From Ilumatobacter sp963746265 (lineage in GTDB: Bacteria; Actinomycetota; Acidimicrobiia; Acidimicrobiales; Ilumatobacteraceae): DNA of 64,000 bases. The position numbers and the translations under genes were made by a program. Under the pieces are notes generated by a model. That model saw nothing but the letters and a program-made list of their open reading frames with translations. It did no database searches and had not been told where the DNA came from. The stretch is from the NCBI GenBank assembly GCA_963746265.1, contig CAVVAM010000011.1:310001-374000 (forward strand), written 5' to 3'. Positions 51,103 through 59,958 of this stretch are shown in pieces; within the stretch, counting starts at the first letter, position 1; each line of letters starts with the position of its first letter.

Positions 51103-51108
51103 TCGGCC

Positions 51109-51564
51109 ATGACGCCCGACGTTCAGGTCACCCGCACCATCGCCACCGATCCCGCGAACGTGTTCGCTGCCCTCACCGACATCACCCGGATGGGCGAGTG
51201 GTCGCCCGAGACGATTCGGGCCGAGTGGAACGATGGTGTCTCGGAGGCGGCGGTCGGCGCGACGTTCACCGGGCACAACCGCAACGGTGACAAGGAGTGG
51301 ACCACCGAGGCCGAGATCGTCGAACTCGTGCCGAACGAGCGGTTCTTCTTCGACTGCTCCGTCCGGGGGTACGTGTTCTCGAAATGGGGGTACACGATCG
51401 AGCCGACGGACGGTGGCTGCATCGTGACCGAGCACGCGCAGGACCTCCGGCCGGCGAGCGCGCTCGAGCGGAGTGCTTCGATCTCGGGCGTGACCGACCG
51501 CCTGACGCACAACCGCGCCAGCATGGAGGCCACCCTCGAGCGTCTCGCCGCCGCGGTCGAGTAG
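51109..51564 (+). CDS. SRPBCC-family protein (START-like)
   Basis: 151 residues with the helix-grip pattern of the SRPBCC/polyketide cyclase family: VTRTIATDPANVFAALTD at the start, WSPETIRAEW, VGATFTGHNRNG, and a long C-terminal helix. Members bind hydrophobic ligands. No signal peptide. Function unspecified. Confidence 0.88.
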   Translation: MTPDVQVTRTIATDPANVFAALTDITRMGEWSPETIRAEWNDGVSEAAVGATFTGHNRNGDKEWTTEAEIVELVPNERFFFDCSVRGYVFSKWGYTIEPTDGGCIVTEHAQDLRPASALERSASISGVTDRLTHNRASMEATLERLAAAVE

Positions 51565-51627
51565 GCGACACCACGAGATTCTCCATGGGAGATGGTGGTT
51601 CGGGTCGGTTCTGCTAGACCCGCGCGG

Positions 51628-52140
51628 GTGGAGCAGTGGTTGACCGAGCGCCAGCGCGACGGAGGCATCGACATGATTCCCCTCCCCGAGGGCGTGCCGG
51701 GCGAGCTCCGCCTGTGCGGCAAGCGAGCGATCGCCGAGGGGCGGTTCGCGCACCCGTCGATGCCGTGGAACACGGTGGTGTGTCTCTGCCAACGACACGA
51801 GTTGGCCAACCGGTACCCCGCCTACGTCGACTGGCTCGACGATCCCGGCACCAGTTCGGTCTGGTGGCCGATCCACGACCTCGGCGCAGCCCCGGTCGAC
51901 GCCACGCTGCGCTTCGTCGACGGCCTCGTCGAACGACTGCGAGCGGGCGACCGACTTCTCGTGCACTGCGCCGCCGGGATCGGACGCGCCGGCACGACGG
52001 CCGTGTGCATTCTCGTCCGCCTCGGCGTACCGGTCCGCGAGGCGCTCTTCACCGTGCGCGAGTCGCGCGCCCTGGCCGGCCCCGAGGTGGGCGCACAGCT
52101 CGAGCTGGTTCATGCCATTGCGGCACTGACACGAAGATGA
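51628..52140 (+). CDS. Tyrosine/dual-specificity phosphatase-like protein
   Basis: 170 residues. The P-loop HCAAGIGRAGT (Cys near 110) carries the CxxxxxR signature of Cys-based phosphatases, and a WWPIHDLGAAPVD stretch supplies the general-acid Asp loop. Likely dephosphorylates protein or small-molecule phosphates. GTG 51628 with a TAGACC box eight bases upstream is preferred; ATG 51592 gives 12 more residues but lacks a properly spaced ribosome site. Confidence 0.82.
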   Translation: MEQWLTERQRDGGIDMIPLPEGVPGELRLCGKRAIAEGRFAHPSMPWNTVVCLCQRHELANRYPAYVDWLDDPGTSSVWWPIHDLGAAPVDATLRFVDGLVERLRAGDRLLVHCAAGIGRAGTTAVCILVRLGVPVREALFTVRESRALAGPEVGAQLELVHAIAALTRR

Positions 52141-52229
52141 TCGACGCGCCGCTCCGGTCGGCGGTACCGGGACGATGAGTCGGGGCTCGCGGTCGAGGCC
52201 GGACTCGGGCGGGTTGGCGGCCGATCCGT

Positions 52230-53408
52230 TCAAGGTCTGACGATCGCGCTCAGCATCGCCTGGAACTTGGCCTGCGTCTCGGCCAACTCTGCGAGCGGCT
52301 CGCTGTCGGCGACGATGCCGCCGCCGGCGACCAGACGGGCACTGTGGCGATCGTTCGACAGCTCGGCGCATCGCAGGGTCACCGCCCACGTGCCGTTGCC
52401 ACGTGCGTCGCACCATCCGACGGTGCCGCCGTACCGCCCCCGCTCGAAGCCCTCGTGTTCGATGATCAGTTCGATCGCCTGGTCACGCGGGTGTCCGCCG
52501 ACAGCGGGCGTCGGCTGGAGTGCCCGGACCAGATCGATCACCGTGGGCGACGGCTGGGACAACATGCCCATCGCCTGCGACCCGAGGTGCTGCACGTTGG
52601 CGACCTTCACGATCGACGGCTCTGGTGCCCAGTCGAGGTAGCTGCAGAACGGCAGCAACGTGTCGCGCACCATCTCCATTGCGACCCGGTGCTCGATCCG
52701 GTTCTTGTCGCTCGCGTGCAGCTCGGCGGCGAGCCGTTCGTCGAGGACGGGATCGCCCGTCGTGCGAGTGGTGCCGGCCAGCGGGAACGAGGTCACCTCG
52801 GCTCCGTCGACTGCGACGAGGAGCTCGGGTGAGGCGCCGATGAGCCCGTCGATCGAGAATCGATGACTCGACCCGAACGAGGCCTTCAATCTCCGGAGGA
52901 CCGCGTGCACGTCGATCGGCTGGTCGGCCGTCACGGTGATCGGACGTGCGATCACCGCTTTGTCCATCCGCCCGGCGCGAACGGCATCGCGGGCGGCCGC
53001 GACAGCGTCCAGATATCGGTCGACCTCGACGCCGGGCGTGATCGAATACGACGCCGCGGCCGGCTCTGGTTCCGATGTGCTGAAGAGGTCGACGTCGGCG
53101 TCGTCGAGCGTGGTGATCCACCGCCGACCGTCAGCGCCCTTGCCGACGACCACCTGCGGAACGATCAGCTCCGCGGATGCCCCGGGTAGGAACGGCACCG
53201 CGCCGAGCGCGATCGGCCCCGTGGTACCGCCGACCCGATCGTCGTGTTCGATGCCGGCGAGGAAGGTCACGGCCTCGTCGACCGACACGCGCGCTGCGAC
53301 ACCGCGGCCGGCGAACCCGACGCCGTTGCGTACGAACAGGCAGCCGTCGTGCCGGGCGACGTCGTTGAGGTCGAGGTCGGTGTCGAGTGGGACCGTGACG
53401 GCGCGCAT
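52230..53408 (-). CDS. menF: Isochorismate synthase MenF
   Basis: 392 residues of the chorismate-binding family. Motifs seen: KAVIARPITV, SFPLAGTTRTTGDP, DKNRIEHRVAMEMVRD, QPTPAVGGHPRDQA and RYGGTVGWCDARGNG. It converts chorismate to isochorismate for MenD. ATG 53408 overlaps the stop of menG/ubiE (ATGA), and the menaquinone neighbours favour MenF over salicylate- or siderophore-linked homologues. Confidence 0.92.
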   Translation of the reverse strand: MRAVTVPLDTDLDLNDVARHDGCLFVRNGVGFAGRGVAARVSVDEAVTFLAGIEHDDRVGGTTGPIALGAVPFLPGASAELIVPQVVVGKGADGRRWITTLDDADVDLFSTSEPEPAAASYSITPGVEVDRYLDAVAAARDAVRAGRMDKAVIARPITVTADQPIDVHAVLRRLKASFGSSHRFSIDGLIGASPELLVAVDGAEVTSFPLAGTTRTTGDPVLDERLAAELHASDKNRIEHRVAMEMVRDTLLPFCSYLDWAPEPSIVKVANVQHLGSQAMGMLSQPSPTVIDLVRALQPTPAVGGHPRDQAIELIIEHEGFERGRYGGTVGWCDARGNGTWAVTLRCAELSNDRHSARLVAGGGIVADSEPLAELAETQAKFQAMLSAIVRP

Positions 53409-54124
53409 CAGTCGCGTGTGCCGAGCAGCTGCTGCGTCAGCCCACCCGACAGCAGATGGTGCGACGCGTTCGAGAACCCCGCCGCCCGTAGCATCGGCAC
53501 CATCTCGTCCGGTTCCGGGAGGTAGGCGACGCTCTTGGGGAGGTAGCGGTACGCCGCGCCGTCGGACAGCAACGCACCGATCCTGGGTACCACCTTGCCG
53601 AAGTAGATGCTGTTGCCGAAACGGATCACCCGGTTCTCGGGAACTCCCACGTCGAGCAGGGCGATCCGTCCGCCCGGTCGGACGACTCGGGCCAGCTCCT
53701 CGAAGAACGCCGGCAGTTCGAGCAGGTTTCGCAGGGCGAACCCGCACGTGACCCCGTCGACCGAGCCGTCACGCACCGGGAGGTTCAAGATGTCGGCCTG
53801 GCTGCGGGCCGCTCCCGATCGATCGGCTGCGAGCATGCCGAAGGAGAGATCCATCGACAATGGGATCAACCCTGCCTCGCGCAGGTCGATGCACAGGTCG
53901 CCCGTGCCCGACGCCAGATCGAGTACCACCGAACCGGTGGGAAGTGCCAGGTCGCGGACGGTCTTGCGACGCCATCTGACGTCGAGGCGGAACGTCATGA
54001 TCCGGTTGACCATGTCGTAGCGTGGGGCGATCGCGTCGAACATCTCGCGCACCGCCTGCTTCTTCTCTGCGCCCTCGGGCAACGTGTCGCGATTCCAGGA
54101 CACGTCGGCGTTCGTCTTCGACAT
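53408..54124 (-). CDS. menG: Demethylmenaquinone methyltransferase MenG/UbiE
   Basis: 238 residues. UbiE-family features: VREMFDAIAPRYDMVNRIMT, VLDLASGTGDLCIDL (SAM loop), GFALRNL and RVVRPGGRIALLDV, then SVAYLPEPDEMVPML. It performs the last methylation of menaquinone. It is the first gene of a two-gene operon with menF and is divergent from the acyl-CoA dehydrogenase with 63 bp between. Confidence 0.94.
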   Translation of the reverse strand: MSKTNADVSWNRDTLPEGAEKKQAVREMFDAIAPRYDMVNRIMTFRLDVRWRRKTVRDLALPTGSVVLDLASGTGDLCIDLREAGLIPLSMDLSFGMLAADRSGAARSQADILNLPVRDGSVDGVTCGFALRNLLELPAFFEELARVVRPGGRIALLDVGVPENRVIRFGNSIYFGKVVPRIGALLSDGAAYRYLPKSVAYLPEPDEMVPMLRAAGFSNASHHLLSGGLTQQLLGTRD

Positions 54125-54187
54125 CGCTGTCGAGGCTACCGAGCGCCTGCCGGTTCGCCGGGCGATCGGGCTGCTGGTCAGACTCCG

Positions 54188-55411
54188 ATGATGATCGATT
54201 TCAGCTTCCCGCCCGAGGTCGAGGCGGTGCGTCTCAAGGTGCGCGAGTTCATGGAGTCGCGGGTTAAGCCGGCCTGGGACGACACCGACCAGGACGATCG
54301 GAGCAAGGTCGTCGAGACGGTCGTGACGCTGCGCAGGGAGGCGCACGACGACTGGGGCCTCTGGCTCCCGCACATGCCGCCCGAGTGGGGCGGGATGGGG
54401 CTCGGGCCGACGGCGATGGCGGCCGTGTCGGCCGAGGCGTCCAAGGTGTCGATCGGCCCGTTCGTGATCAACGCACAGGCCCCCGACGAGGGCAACCAGC
54501 ACACGCTGTTGCACTGGGGCACCGACGAGCAGAAGGAGCGGTACCTGAAGCCGCTGTGCAACGGCACTGCGAGAAGCTGCTTCGCGATGACCGAACCCGA
54601 GGTGGCCGGGTCGGACCCGACGCTCATCAGGACGTTCGCCTACCAGGACGGCGACGAGTGGGTGATCAACGGCCACAAGTGGTTCATCTCCGGCGCCCGC
54701 GGCGCCAAGTTCGCGATGCTCGTCGCCCGCACCGAGGAGGACCCCGAGATCCCTCAGGCAGCCAACTCGTGCTTCATCGTCGATCTGCCGTCGGACGGAT
54801 GGAACATCGTGCGTGACGTCGAGACGATGTCGGGTGGACACAACCACTGCGAAATCCTGATCGGGGATCTCCGCGTGCCCGCGGCCAACATGCTGGGCGG
54901 GCGCGGTCAGGGCCATCTGCTCGGCCAGTACCGGTTGGGACCGGCCCGCTTGGCGCACTGCATGCGATGGATCGGGCAGGCCGAGATCGCGCTCGACATG
55001 ATGGTCGACCGGGCGCTCGATCGGTACTCGCACGGCTCGCTGCTGGCGGAGAAGCAGGGCATCCAGTGGTTGATCAGCGACTCCGCGGTCGAGCTGTACC
55101 AGTGCAAGCTGATGGTGCTGCACGCGGCGTATCAGATCGAGCAGGGGAGGGAGTTCACCGCCGTCGTCTCGATGGCCAAGCACTTCGTCGCCAACAGCCT
55201 GTGGCGGATCGTCGACCGCGCGATCCAGGTGCACGGGGCGCTCGGGTACTCGACCGACACCCCCCTGGCCGGGATGCTCCAGCAGGCGCGGTGGGCCCGG
55301 TTCGCGGACGGTGCCGACGAGATCCACCAGATGCGCATCGCCCAGCGAACCATCGCTGCGTACCGGGACCGCGGCACGACGAAGTCGGCCACGGGGGACC
55401 TGCCGCTCTGA
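54188..55411 (+). CDS. Acyl-CoA dehydrogenase
   Basis: 407 residues with the ACAD fold: CFAMTEPEVAGSDPT (FAD/substrate loop), KWFISGARGAKFA, and a C-terminal IQVHGALGYSTDTPLA and ADGADEIHQMRIA end. The usual catalytic Glu region near the C-terminus reads DGADEIHQMRI. It oxidises acyl-CoA to enoyl-CoA using an electron-transfer flavoprotein. ATG 54188 or the next codon 54191 can start it. Confidence 0.92.
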   Translation: MMIDFSFPPEVEAVRLKVREFMESRVKPAWDDTDQDDRSKVVETVVTLRREAHDDWGLWLPHMPPEWGGMGLGPTAMAAVSAEASKVSIGPFVINAQAPDEGNQHTLLHWGTDEQKERYLKPLCNGTARSCFAMTEPEVAGSDPTLIRTFAYQDGDEWVINGHKWFISGARGAKFAMLVARTEEDPEIPQAANSCFIVDLPSDGWNIVRDVETMSGGHNHCEILIGDLRVPAANMLGGRGQGHLLGQYRLGPARLAHCMRWIGQAEIALDMMVDRALDRYSHGSLLAEKQGIQWLISDSAVELYQCKLMVLHAAYQIEQGREFTAVVSMAKHFVANSLWRIVDRAIQVHGALGYSTDTPLAGMLQQARWARFADGADEIHQMRIAQRTIAAYRDRGTTKSATGDLPL

Positions 55412-55426
55412 CGGTCAGCCCTCGTA

Positions 55427-56947
55427 TCACCAATCGGTGGGTCGATAGTCCTTCAGGAACTGGCCCCACACGTGTTCGCCGGTGTTGAAACCGGTGATGA
55501 TCGGATCGACGATCCGGGCTGCTCCGTCAACGATGTCGAGCGGCGGGTGGAAGGCCTGCTCGGTCCGCTTCCGGTCGGCGATCGCGGCCGGGTCCTCGTC
55601 GCTCACCCAGCCGGTGTCCACGCTGTTCATGTGGATGCCGTCGGCGTGGTAGTCGGCTGCCGACGTTCTCGTCATCATGTTCAGGGCGGCCTTCGCCATG
55701 TTGGTGTGTGGATGGCGGGTGGTCTTGAGGCGTCGGTAGAACTGTCCTTCGACCGCCGACACGTTGACGATGTGCTTGTCGCGTTCGGGTGTGGTCAGCA
55801 GGAGCGGCTTGAGTCGAGCGTTCAGCACGAAGGGCGCGATGGCGTTGACGAGCTGCGTCTCCAACAACTCGACGGTCGGAACGTCGGCGAGCAGAAGTCG
55901 CCACGAGTTGCGGTCACGCAGATCGACCTGCTGGAGATCCTGGTCGAGCAGGCCGGTCGGGAACGTGTGATCCAGCGGTTCGATGTCGTCGGGGAGCAGT
56001 GCTGCCTGGGACAGCTCAGCTGCACGTGTCAGCCCGACGAGGGCGGTCGCTTCGGCGAACATCGGTTCGCCCGCGCTCAGCATGTCGGGTCGGCGGAGCC
56101 CCTCGTACGAGCCCAGCAGCCGGGCGGCGTCGTCGGCGAGTTCGCCGATCGTGGCCGCCTCGAGATCCATCATGTGTCGATAGAACTGCGGCGGCCGACG
56201 GACGGTTTGGCAGGCGTTGTTGACGATGACGTCGAGCCGGTCGTACGTACCGAGGAGATGCCCGCAGAACGCCTCGACGCTGGGCGTGTGACGAAGGTCG
56301 AGCCCATAGATCTCGAGACGGTCGGCCCAGTCGGCGAAGTCCGTCTCGGCGGCATATCGCATGGCGGCGTCACGCGGAAAGCGGGTGGAGACGATCAAGC
56401 TCGCTCCGGCGCGCAGCAGCTTGATGCCCGCCTGGTAGCCGATCTTGACCCGGCCCCCGGTGAGGAGTGCGACGCGGCCGCGTAGATCGGCTGTCTCGGT
56501 GCGCTTGGCGAAGTTCAGTGCTGCGCACTCCGGACAGAGCTGGTCGTAGAAGCCGTCGATCTCCGTGTACCGCTGCTTGCAGATGTAACAGTGCTGTGGC
56601 TCCGCGGTGGTCGGAAGGTCTGCGACCTCGCCGATGTCGTCGTCCGGAACGAAGGCGGGTGCGAACACGTTCGGTGTCGTGAAGACCGGCTGTCGTCGCA
56701 ACGACCGGATCCCCGTCGCATCGAGCAACTGCTGATCGGCCGCCGACCGCGAGCGCTTGCGAGCTCGCCGTTCCGCCTTGATCTGTCGGCGACGCGCGTC
56801 GATGTCGGGTTCGAAGACGTTCCCGGCCGCGGCGAGCAGTCGCGTTCGATCGACGAGCGGCAACGATTCGAGGATCGAGCGGTCGCCGACGACGGCTTCG
56901 AGCAGTTCGGTGGCGGCGCGCAGACGATCGGTCAGGTCATCCGTCAC
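55427..56947 (-). CDS. SDR-family protein with N-terminal extension and zinc ribbon
   Basis: 506 residues. A helical basic N-terminus (1-85) leads to a zinc-ribbon-like CYICKQRY...CPEC (about 118-140), then an SDR domain with LTGGRVKIGYQ in place of TGxxxGxG, NNACQT, and NVSAVEG. At the catalytic YxxxK position the sequence reads TNMAK, so Tyr is replaced by Thr. The SDR core carries large inserts. Known relatives with this layout exist in bacteria and plants, function undefined. GTG 56947 overlaps the stop of the beta-lactamase-fold gene (GTGA). Confidence 0.85.
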   Translation of the reverse strand: MTDDLTDRLRAATELLEAVVGDRSILESLPLVDRTRLLAAAGNVFEPDIDARRRQIKAERRARKRSRSAADQQLLDATGIRSLRRQPVFTTPNVFAPAFVPDDDIGEVADLPTTAEPQHCYICKQRYTEIDGFYDQLCPECAALNFAKRTETADLRGRVALLTGGRVKIGYQAGIKLLRAGASLIVSTRFPRDAAMRYAAETDFADWADRLEIYGLDLRHTPSVEAFCGHLLGTYDRLDVIVNNACQTVRRPPQFYRHMMDLEAATIGELADDAARLLGSYEGLRRPDMLSAGEPMFAEATALVGLTRAAELSQAALLPDDIEPLDHTFPTGLLDQDLQQVDLRDRNSWRLLLADVPTVELLETQLVNAIAPFVLNARLKPLLLTTPERDKHIVNVSAVEGQFYRRLKTTRHPHTNMAKAALNMMTRTSAADYHADGIHMNSVDTGWVSDEDPAAIADRKRTEQAFHPPLDIVDGAARIVDPIITGFNTGEHVWGQFLKDYRPTDW

Positions 56948-58371
56948 TCCGGCAGGCTATCCACCGGTTCGCGAGCGGGCTCGAGGATCGCGTCGTAGGA
57001 CTGGATCCGTGGCGGATTCGGCGGTGCCAGGTGGAGCGACACCGTGACGTCTCGACCGCCTGCTCCGGCGCAGCGCACCTCGGCTCCGGCCGCGCTCGTC
57101 GCCTCGATCGATTCGATCGACAACGCGCCGGCCTCCCGGACGAGTGCTGCCGCGGCACGGGCTCGCCGATCGAGCGAATCGTCGATCACGAGCGATCGCG
57201 TGAACAGGTCGGCCGCCTCGTCGTCGTTCCAGTCGTTGACCAGTGCCACGAGACGACGCGCGGCGGTGTCGACGTCGGGCGAGACGGCTGGACGGTCGGG
57301 CGGTACCAGGCCTTGATCGGCGACGAGGGTGAGCAGGCGGGCCGTGAGTTCGAGCATGGGTGCGTACGTCGAGTTCGCGAGCGCGATCACGCCGACGCCG
57401 CGCCCGGGGAGCCACCGCATGTTCGACCCGTAGCCCGGGAGTCCGCCGGAGTGCGTGGCGGTGAGGCCGAGGTCGGGGTCGTCGAGGAGTACGAGGCCGT
57501 ACCCGTAGCTGTACGGCGCCCGGACGCCGCCCACCGTGCGCAGACCGATGTACCGCTGCGAACTCTGCATCTCTCGTCGGGACGCTCGGCACATCGGCCC
57601 GTCGTCGGGGTCCTTCCGGGCCGGGAACGCCTGATCGAGCCACGCCACCCACTTCGCGAGATCGGCGACCGTCGTCCAGAGTCCGCCCATCGGGGCGATG
57701 ACGCCGTCGCCGAGCGGTTCCTCCTCGTCGACGTACCGAGTCGCACCGCCGTCGTCGATCCACCGCTTCGGGCGGGCCCAGTCGTCGTGGTCGGGCCTGG
57801 TCCACGTGGTGGCCCCGAGACCGAGCGGACCGAGTACACGCTCCGAGATCACGTCCTGGATTCGTCGACCGCTCGCTCGAAGTACGACTCGTCCGAGCAG
57901 CGCGTATCCGAAGTTGGAGTACTCGAACCGATTGCCCGTCGGTCGCGCGAACAGCGGTCCACCGTCGATGATCTGATCGAAGTCGTCGTCGCTCATGTCG
58001 AGGTGCCGGTCGGCCCACGGGTCGTCGGTGGGCAGGCCACTCGTCATCGCGAGCAGGTCGCGAATGGTGATCGATGCGGAGTCGAATCTGTCCAGTACCC
58101 CGAGTTCGGGCGCGTGGTCGGCGACTCGGTCGTCGAGTCGGAGCACTCCATCGTCGCGGAGCAGCAGGGTCGCCGCGGCCGAGAAGCTCTTCGTCATCGA
58201 CGCGATCCGGTAGACGGTCTCCGAGGTCACGCTGCCGACCGCTCCCGTTGCCGCCAACGAACCGTTCATCACCAGGCCCCACGCGAGCGACGGACAGTGT
58301 CGCTCGGACGCGTACGATGTCACGAATTCGTGGAGCGGGGACGCATCGACGCGGACCTGGTCGGACGACAT
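56944..58371 (-). CDS. Serine hydrolase, class C beta-lactamase fold
   Basis: 475 residues. SxxK is SMTK (about 57-60), the second motif YSNFGYALLG contains YSN, and HSGGLPGYG takes the KTG place. C-terminal 110 residues form an extra domain. No clear signal peptide. ATG 58371 is preferred, with GTG 58389 the longest alternative. Coupled by GTGA to the zinc-ribbon SDR gene, suggesting joint action in one reaction path, but the substrate is unknown. Confidence 0.87.
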   Translation of the reverse strand: MSSDQVRVDASPLHEFVTSYASERHCPSLAWGLVMNGSLAATGAVGSVTSETVYRIASMTKSFSAAATLLLRDDGVLRLDDRVADHAPELGVLDRFDSASITIRDLLAMTSGLPTDDPWADRHLDMSDDDFDQIIDGGPLFARPTGNRFEYSNFGYALLGRVVLRASGRRIQDVISERVLGPLGLGATTWTRPDHDDWARPKRWIDDGGATRYVDEEEPLGDGVIAPMGGLWTTVADLAKWVAWLDQAFPARKDPDDGPMCRASRREMQSSQRYIGLRTVGGVRAPYSYGYGLVLLDDPDLGLTATHSGGLPGYGSNMRWLPGRGVGVIALANSTYAPMLELTARLLTLVADQGLVPPDRPAVSPDVDTAARRLVALVNDWNDDEAADLFTRSLVIDDSLDRRARAAAALVREAGALSIESIEATSAAGAEVRCAGAGGRDVTVSLHLAPPNPPRIQSYDAILEPAREPVDSLPE

Positions 58372-58393
58372 CGCCACAGTCTGCTCCACGGCC

Positions 58394-58399
58394 TAGCGT
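58394..58399 (+). promoter_or_regulatory. Putative -10 box (TAGCGT) of a leaderless transcript
   Basis: TANNNT hexamer seven bases before the ATG at 58407. Confidence 0.5.
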
Positions 58400-58406
58400 G
58401 GCAGCC

Positions 58407-59375
58407 ATGATCGGACCAGAGATCGTGTTCGGAGCCTTCATCCCGCAGGGATGGAAGATGGAGTTGGCGACGATCGACGGGGCGACCGCCCAGTGGCAGC
58501 GGGCGATCGAGATCGCACAGCTCGCCGAACGACTCGGTTACGACTCACTGTGGGTGTACGACCACTTCCACAACGTGCCGCGACCCGCTCAGGAGGCCGT
58601 GTTCGAATGCTGGACCACCATGGCGGCGATCAGCCAGTTGACGACGACGATCCGGCTGGGGCAGATGGTCGGGTGCAACAGTTACCGCAACCCGGCCGTG
58701 CTCGCGAAGATCACCTCGAACATCGACGTGATCTCGGGAGGTCGCCTCGACTGGGGGATCGGCGCCGGGTGGTACGAGAACGAGTACCGGGGCTACGGGT
58801 TCGAGTTCCCGAAACCCAGGGACCGGATCGGCATGTTGGCCGAGACCGTGCAGATCATGCGATCGATGTGGACCGAACCCGAGACCACGTTCAAGGGGCG
58901 CTATTACGAGCTGAGGCGGGCGAACTGCGACCCGAAGCCACTCCAGCAGCCCATGCCACCGATCTGGATCGGTGGAGGCGGCGAACAGCTCACCCTCCGC
59001 GTCGTGGCGAAGTACGCCGACTGCTCCAACTTCGGCGGGCCGCCCGAGACGTGGGCGCACAAGCGAGACGTGCTGCGCAATCACTGCGCGGAGGTCGGAC
59101 GTGATCCCGACGAGATCCGCATGACGTGGTCACCCGAGGTGTTCATCCGGCAGACCGAGGCCGAGGTCGCGGCAGCGGGTTCCCTGGCGATCTGGGGTCA
59201 GCCTGTCGAGGAGTGGCGGGCCAACAACCTCGTCGGGACGCCCGAGCAGGTCGCCGAGAAGATACACACGTACGTCGGGCTCGGCTGTCGGGGGTTCGTC
59301 CCGTGGTGTAGCGACTATCCCGGCACCGAATCGCTGGAGCGGCTGGCCAACGAGGTCATCCCCGAGTTCCGGTGA
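58407..59375 (+). CDS. LLM-class F420-dependent oxidoreductase
   Basis: 322 residues with the luciferase-like TIM barrel: IAQLAERLGYDSLWVYDHFH, LGQMVGCNSYRNPAVLAK, DVISGGRLDWGIGAGWYENE and PPIWIGGGGEQ. The family uses F420 in actinobacteria. Together with the Ddn-like protein this points to F420 use by the organism. Substrate unknown; single gene with its own TAGCGT box. Confidence 0.92.
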   Translation: MIGPEIVFGAFIPQGWKMELATIDGATAQWQRAIEIAQLAERLGYDSLWVYDHFHNVPRPAQEAVFECWTTMAAISQLTTTIRLGQMVGCNSYRNPAVLAKITSNIDVISGGRLDWGIGAGWYENEYRGYGFEFPKPRDRIGMLAETVQIMRSMWTEPETTFKGRYYELRRANCDPKPLQQPMPPIWIGGGGEQLTLRVVAKYADCSNFGGPPETWAHKRDVLRNHCAEVGRDPDEIRMTWSPEVFIRQTEAEVAAAGSLAIWGQPVEEWRANNLVGTPEQVAEKIHTYVGLGCRGFVPWCSDYPGTESLERLANEVIPEFR

Positions 59376-59439
59376 GCGGCCACGAGATCGGCGGGATCCG
59401 CAGGTGAGGCGCTGAGCAGTCCGCAAGCGTCGGATTTCG

Positions 59440-59898
59440 CTATTCGTAGCTTCGATAGATGACTTCGGCCACGCAGTTGGGCTTCGAGCCGCCCTCGGAC
59501 TCGAACGTGAACTCGAGTGCCGTCTGCACGCCCCCTGGGATGTCGGTCACCTCGAGCAGCTTCACGCCGAGTCGGAGCCTCGAACCGACCATGACCGGCG
59601 CCGGGAAACGCACCTTGTTGCAGCCGTAGTTCACACCCATCGAGAACCCGGTGATCGACACGACCTGCGGGTACAGCACGGGTCCGAGCGACAGCGTCAG
59701 GTAGCCGTGGGCGATCGGGCCGCCGAACGGTCCGGCGTTGGCCTTCTCGACGTCGACATGGATCCACTGGTGGTCGCCGGTGGCATCCGCGAACAGGTTG
59801 ACCTGATCCTGGGTGATCTCGACGTACGGGCTGTAGCCGAGGTGCTCGCCGACGAGACCCTTGAGCTCGTCGGCGCCGTTGATGGTACGTGGTGACAT
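59440..59898 (-). CDS. MaoC-family (R)-specific enoyl-CoA hydratase
   Basis: 152 residues, a hot-dog fold with the hydratase signature FADATGDHQWIHVD (Asp and His catalytic) and GPFGGPIAHGYLTLSL. It would add water to enoyl-CoA, complementing the acyl-CoA dehydrogenase and ligases of this region. AGGTGA lies about 12 bases before ATG 59898. Divergent from the acyl-CoA ligase gene. Confidence 0.9.
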   Translation of the reverse strand: MSPRTINGADELKGLVGEHLGYSPYVEITQDQVNLFADATGDHQWIHVDVEKANAGPFGGPIAHGYLTLSLGPVLYPQVVSITGFSMGVNYGCNKVRFPAPVMVGSRLRLGVKLLEVTDIPGGVQTALEFTFESEGGSKPNCVAEVIYRSYE

Positions 59899-59958
59899 GG
59901 ATCCAGCTTGTCACCTGCCACCTCCCACCACGAAAGCGGCCCGTGCTACGAATACGTG

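Noticed and set aside
53408..55327. Extended minus-strand frame fused upstream of menG
   Set aside because: The upstream part is antisense to the acyl-CoA dehydrogenase; the UbiE family begins at the ATG at 54124.
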